A stretch of 64,000 nt of DNA, taken from positions 1 to 64,000 of the forward strand of contig JAGRKV010000078.1 in assembly GCA_020442165.1 (NCBI GenBank), written 5' to 3'. This document shows positions 63,542-64,000 of this stretch, piece by piece. The position numbers and the translations under genes are program-made. The stretch is from Hyphomicrobiaceae bacterium (lineage in GTDB: Bacteria > Pseudomonadota > Alphaproteobacteria > Rhizobiales > Hyphomicrobiaceae). Position 1 is the first letter of the stretch, and each line of letters opens with the position of its first letter. Below the pieces are notes generated by a model, which did no database searches, was not told the DNA's origin, and saw only the letters and a program-made list of their open reading frames with translations.

Positions 63542-63820
63542 GTTTTGGAACTCCTCGAACTCTCATCGGCAGCTCCGAACACGAGCTGCCGCCCCCTCCC
63601 CCGGACGTGAAGGATGCCATCGGATGCGCTGCCGCTTAACGGTTCTGTGGGCATACGAATGGGCCAAGCCACGCCATCGTTGGATGACGGTGCACTTCAA
63701 CTTGGTCAACTTCTTGACGCTCTGAAGGTTTTGTGACGAATGAGCGGCTAGGACTTGTGGCCCGCCATGAGGCCGCTCCGCCTAGTCCGGCCATTTTCAT
63801 TTCTATGCGGGAGCCGACGT

Positions 63821-64000
63821 GCCGACGATTCTCTTGACCGAGCAGGTGCATCCCGACGCGATTGCGCGCCTTGCCCGCGAGCCGGATTTCAGGGTGATCG
63901 AGGGAGTGGTCGCGGGGCAAGATGCGTTCGCAGAGGCCCTTGCCATCGCCGATGCCGTTGGCGTTCGCATTCGCCCAATCGATGCAGCGATGATGGGAAG
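63821..64000 (+). CDS. D-isomer-specific 2-hydroxyacid dehydrogenase, N-terminal part (cut by window end)
   Basis: The visible 60 residues start at a GTG behind GGGAG and read PTILLTEQVHPDAIARLARE, the first strand and helix of the substrate domain of the SerA/hydroxypyruvate reductase family. ADAVGVRIRPIDAAMM matches the following strand and helix. The catalytic and NAD-binding parts lie beyond the window, so the exact substrate is open. Confidence 0.7.

Overview
The window reads as a single chromosomal segment of a high-GC (by eye about 60-62%) alphaproteobacterium of the order Hyphomicrobiales (Rhizobiales). The strongest taxonomic marker is the run chvI-chvG-hprK-EIIA(Man)-HPr next to ahcY, together with the block ahcY / PAS histidine kinase / tsaE-kinase fusion / nucleotidyltransferase / addB; both are characteristic of that order. 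A GTP-type PEP carboxykinase and an NTP/NDP-exchanger-family transporter are unusual for classical rhizobia and hint at a Hyphomicrobiaceae-like lineage, but that is inference. I see no tRNA, rRNA, CRISPR array, insertion sequence or prophage.

Layout. 1-13.3 kb: the tail of an unidentified gene, an AsmA-family protein, small secreted proteins, an aldo/keto reductase divergent from a SAF-domain oxidoreductase, a Cpx-like envelope-stress set (LTXXQ periplasmic protein, OmpR-type regulator, HAMP kinase), a zinc metallopeptidase, a histone-deacetylase-family amidohydrolase, an NTP/NDP exchanger and a GNAT acetyltransferase. 13.5-17.5 kb: an accessory-looking stretch with a three-GAF protein, an orphan small protein, a sulfotransferase and a family-2 glycosyltransferase of lower GC, then about 0.7 kb without a gene. 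17.6-31.1 kb: translation and envelope housekeeping (lepA, a phasin-like protein, lytic transglycosylase, AEC transporter, NDH-2, pheT, pheS, rplT, rpmI, infC). pheS and pheT are separated by a cytochrome c'-like protein and a membrane protein, and infC is separated from rpmI by an opposite-strand broken receiver-domain gene.

31.3-44 kb: two LPS-core type glycosyltransferases, an ABHD10-like hydrolase, folE, addB, a MurU-like nucleotidyltransferase, a TsaE/sugar-kinase fusion and a large PAS sensor kinase. 44-56.2 kb: ahcY with a strong terminator and a candidate operator, a Tad-like von Willebrand protein, the nitrogen/carbon PTS-ChvGI regulatory operon, a HugZ-family protein and GTP-dependent PEP carboxykinase. 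56.3-64 kb: pyrE, cbpA-cbpM, a redoxin with an extreme His/Cys metal-binding tail, a HAD phosphatase, a repeat-bearing OmpA-family protein, a small secreted protein and the start of a 2-hydroxyacid dehydrogenase.

Functional threads: envelope stress and cell-wall recycling (Cpx-like set, lytic transglycosylase, MurU/AmgK-like pair), carbon-status signalling (PTS, HprK, ChvGI, PEPCK) and translation. The most notable sequence-level observations are a non-canonical AUC start on infC with a strong ribosome-binding site, an AEC transporter whose first transmembrane helix lies upstream of any canonical start codon, a perfect 8-8-8 inverted repeat upstream of ahcY, the His/Cys-tailed redoxin, and the three-GAF orphan. 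I found no clear-cut new multi-gene system; the closest candidates are the three-GAF/orphan pair and the redox pair inside the pheS-pheT interval. Start codons were chosen by eye from ribosome-binding sites and family length, and GC statements are visual estimates.
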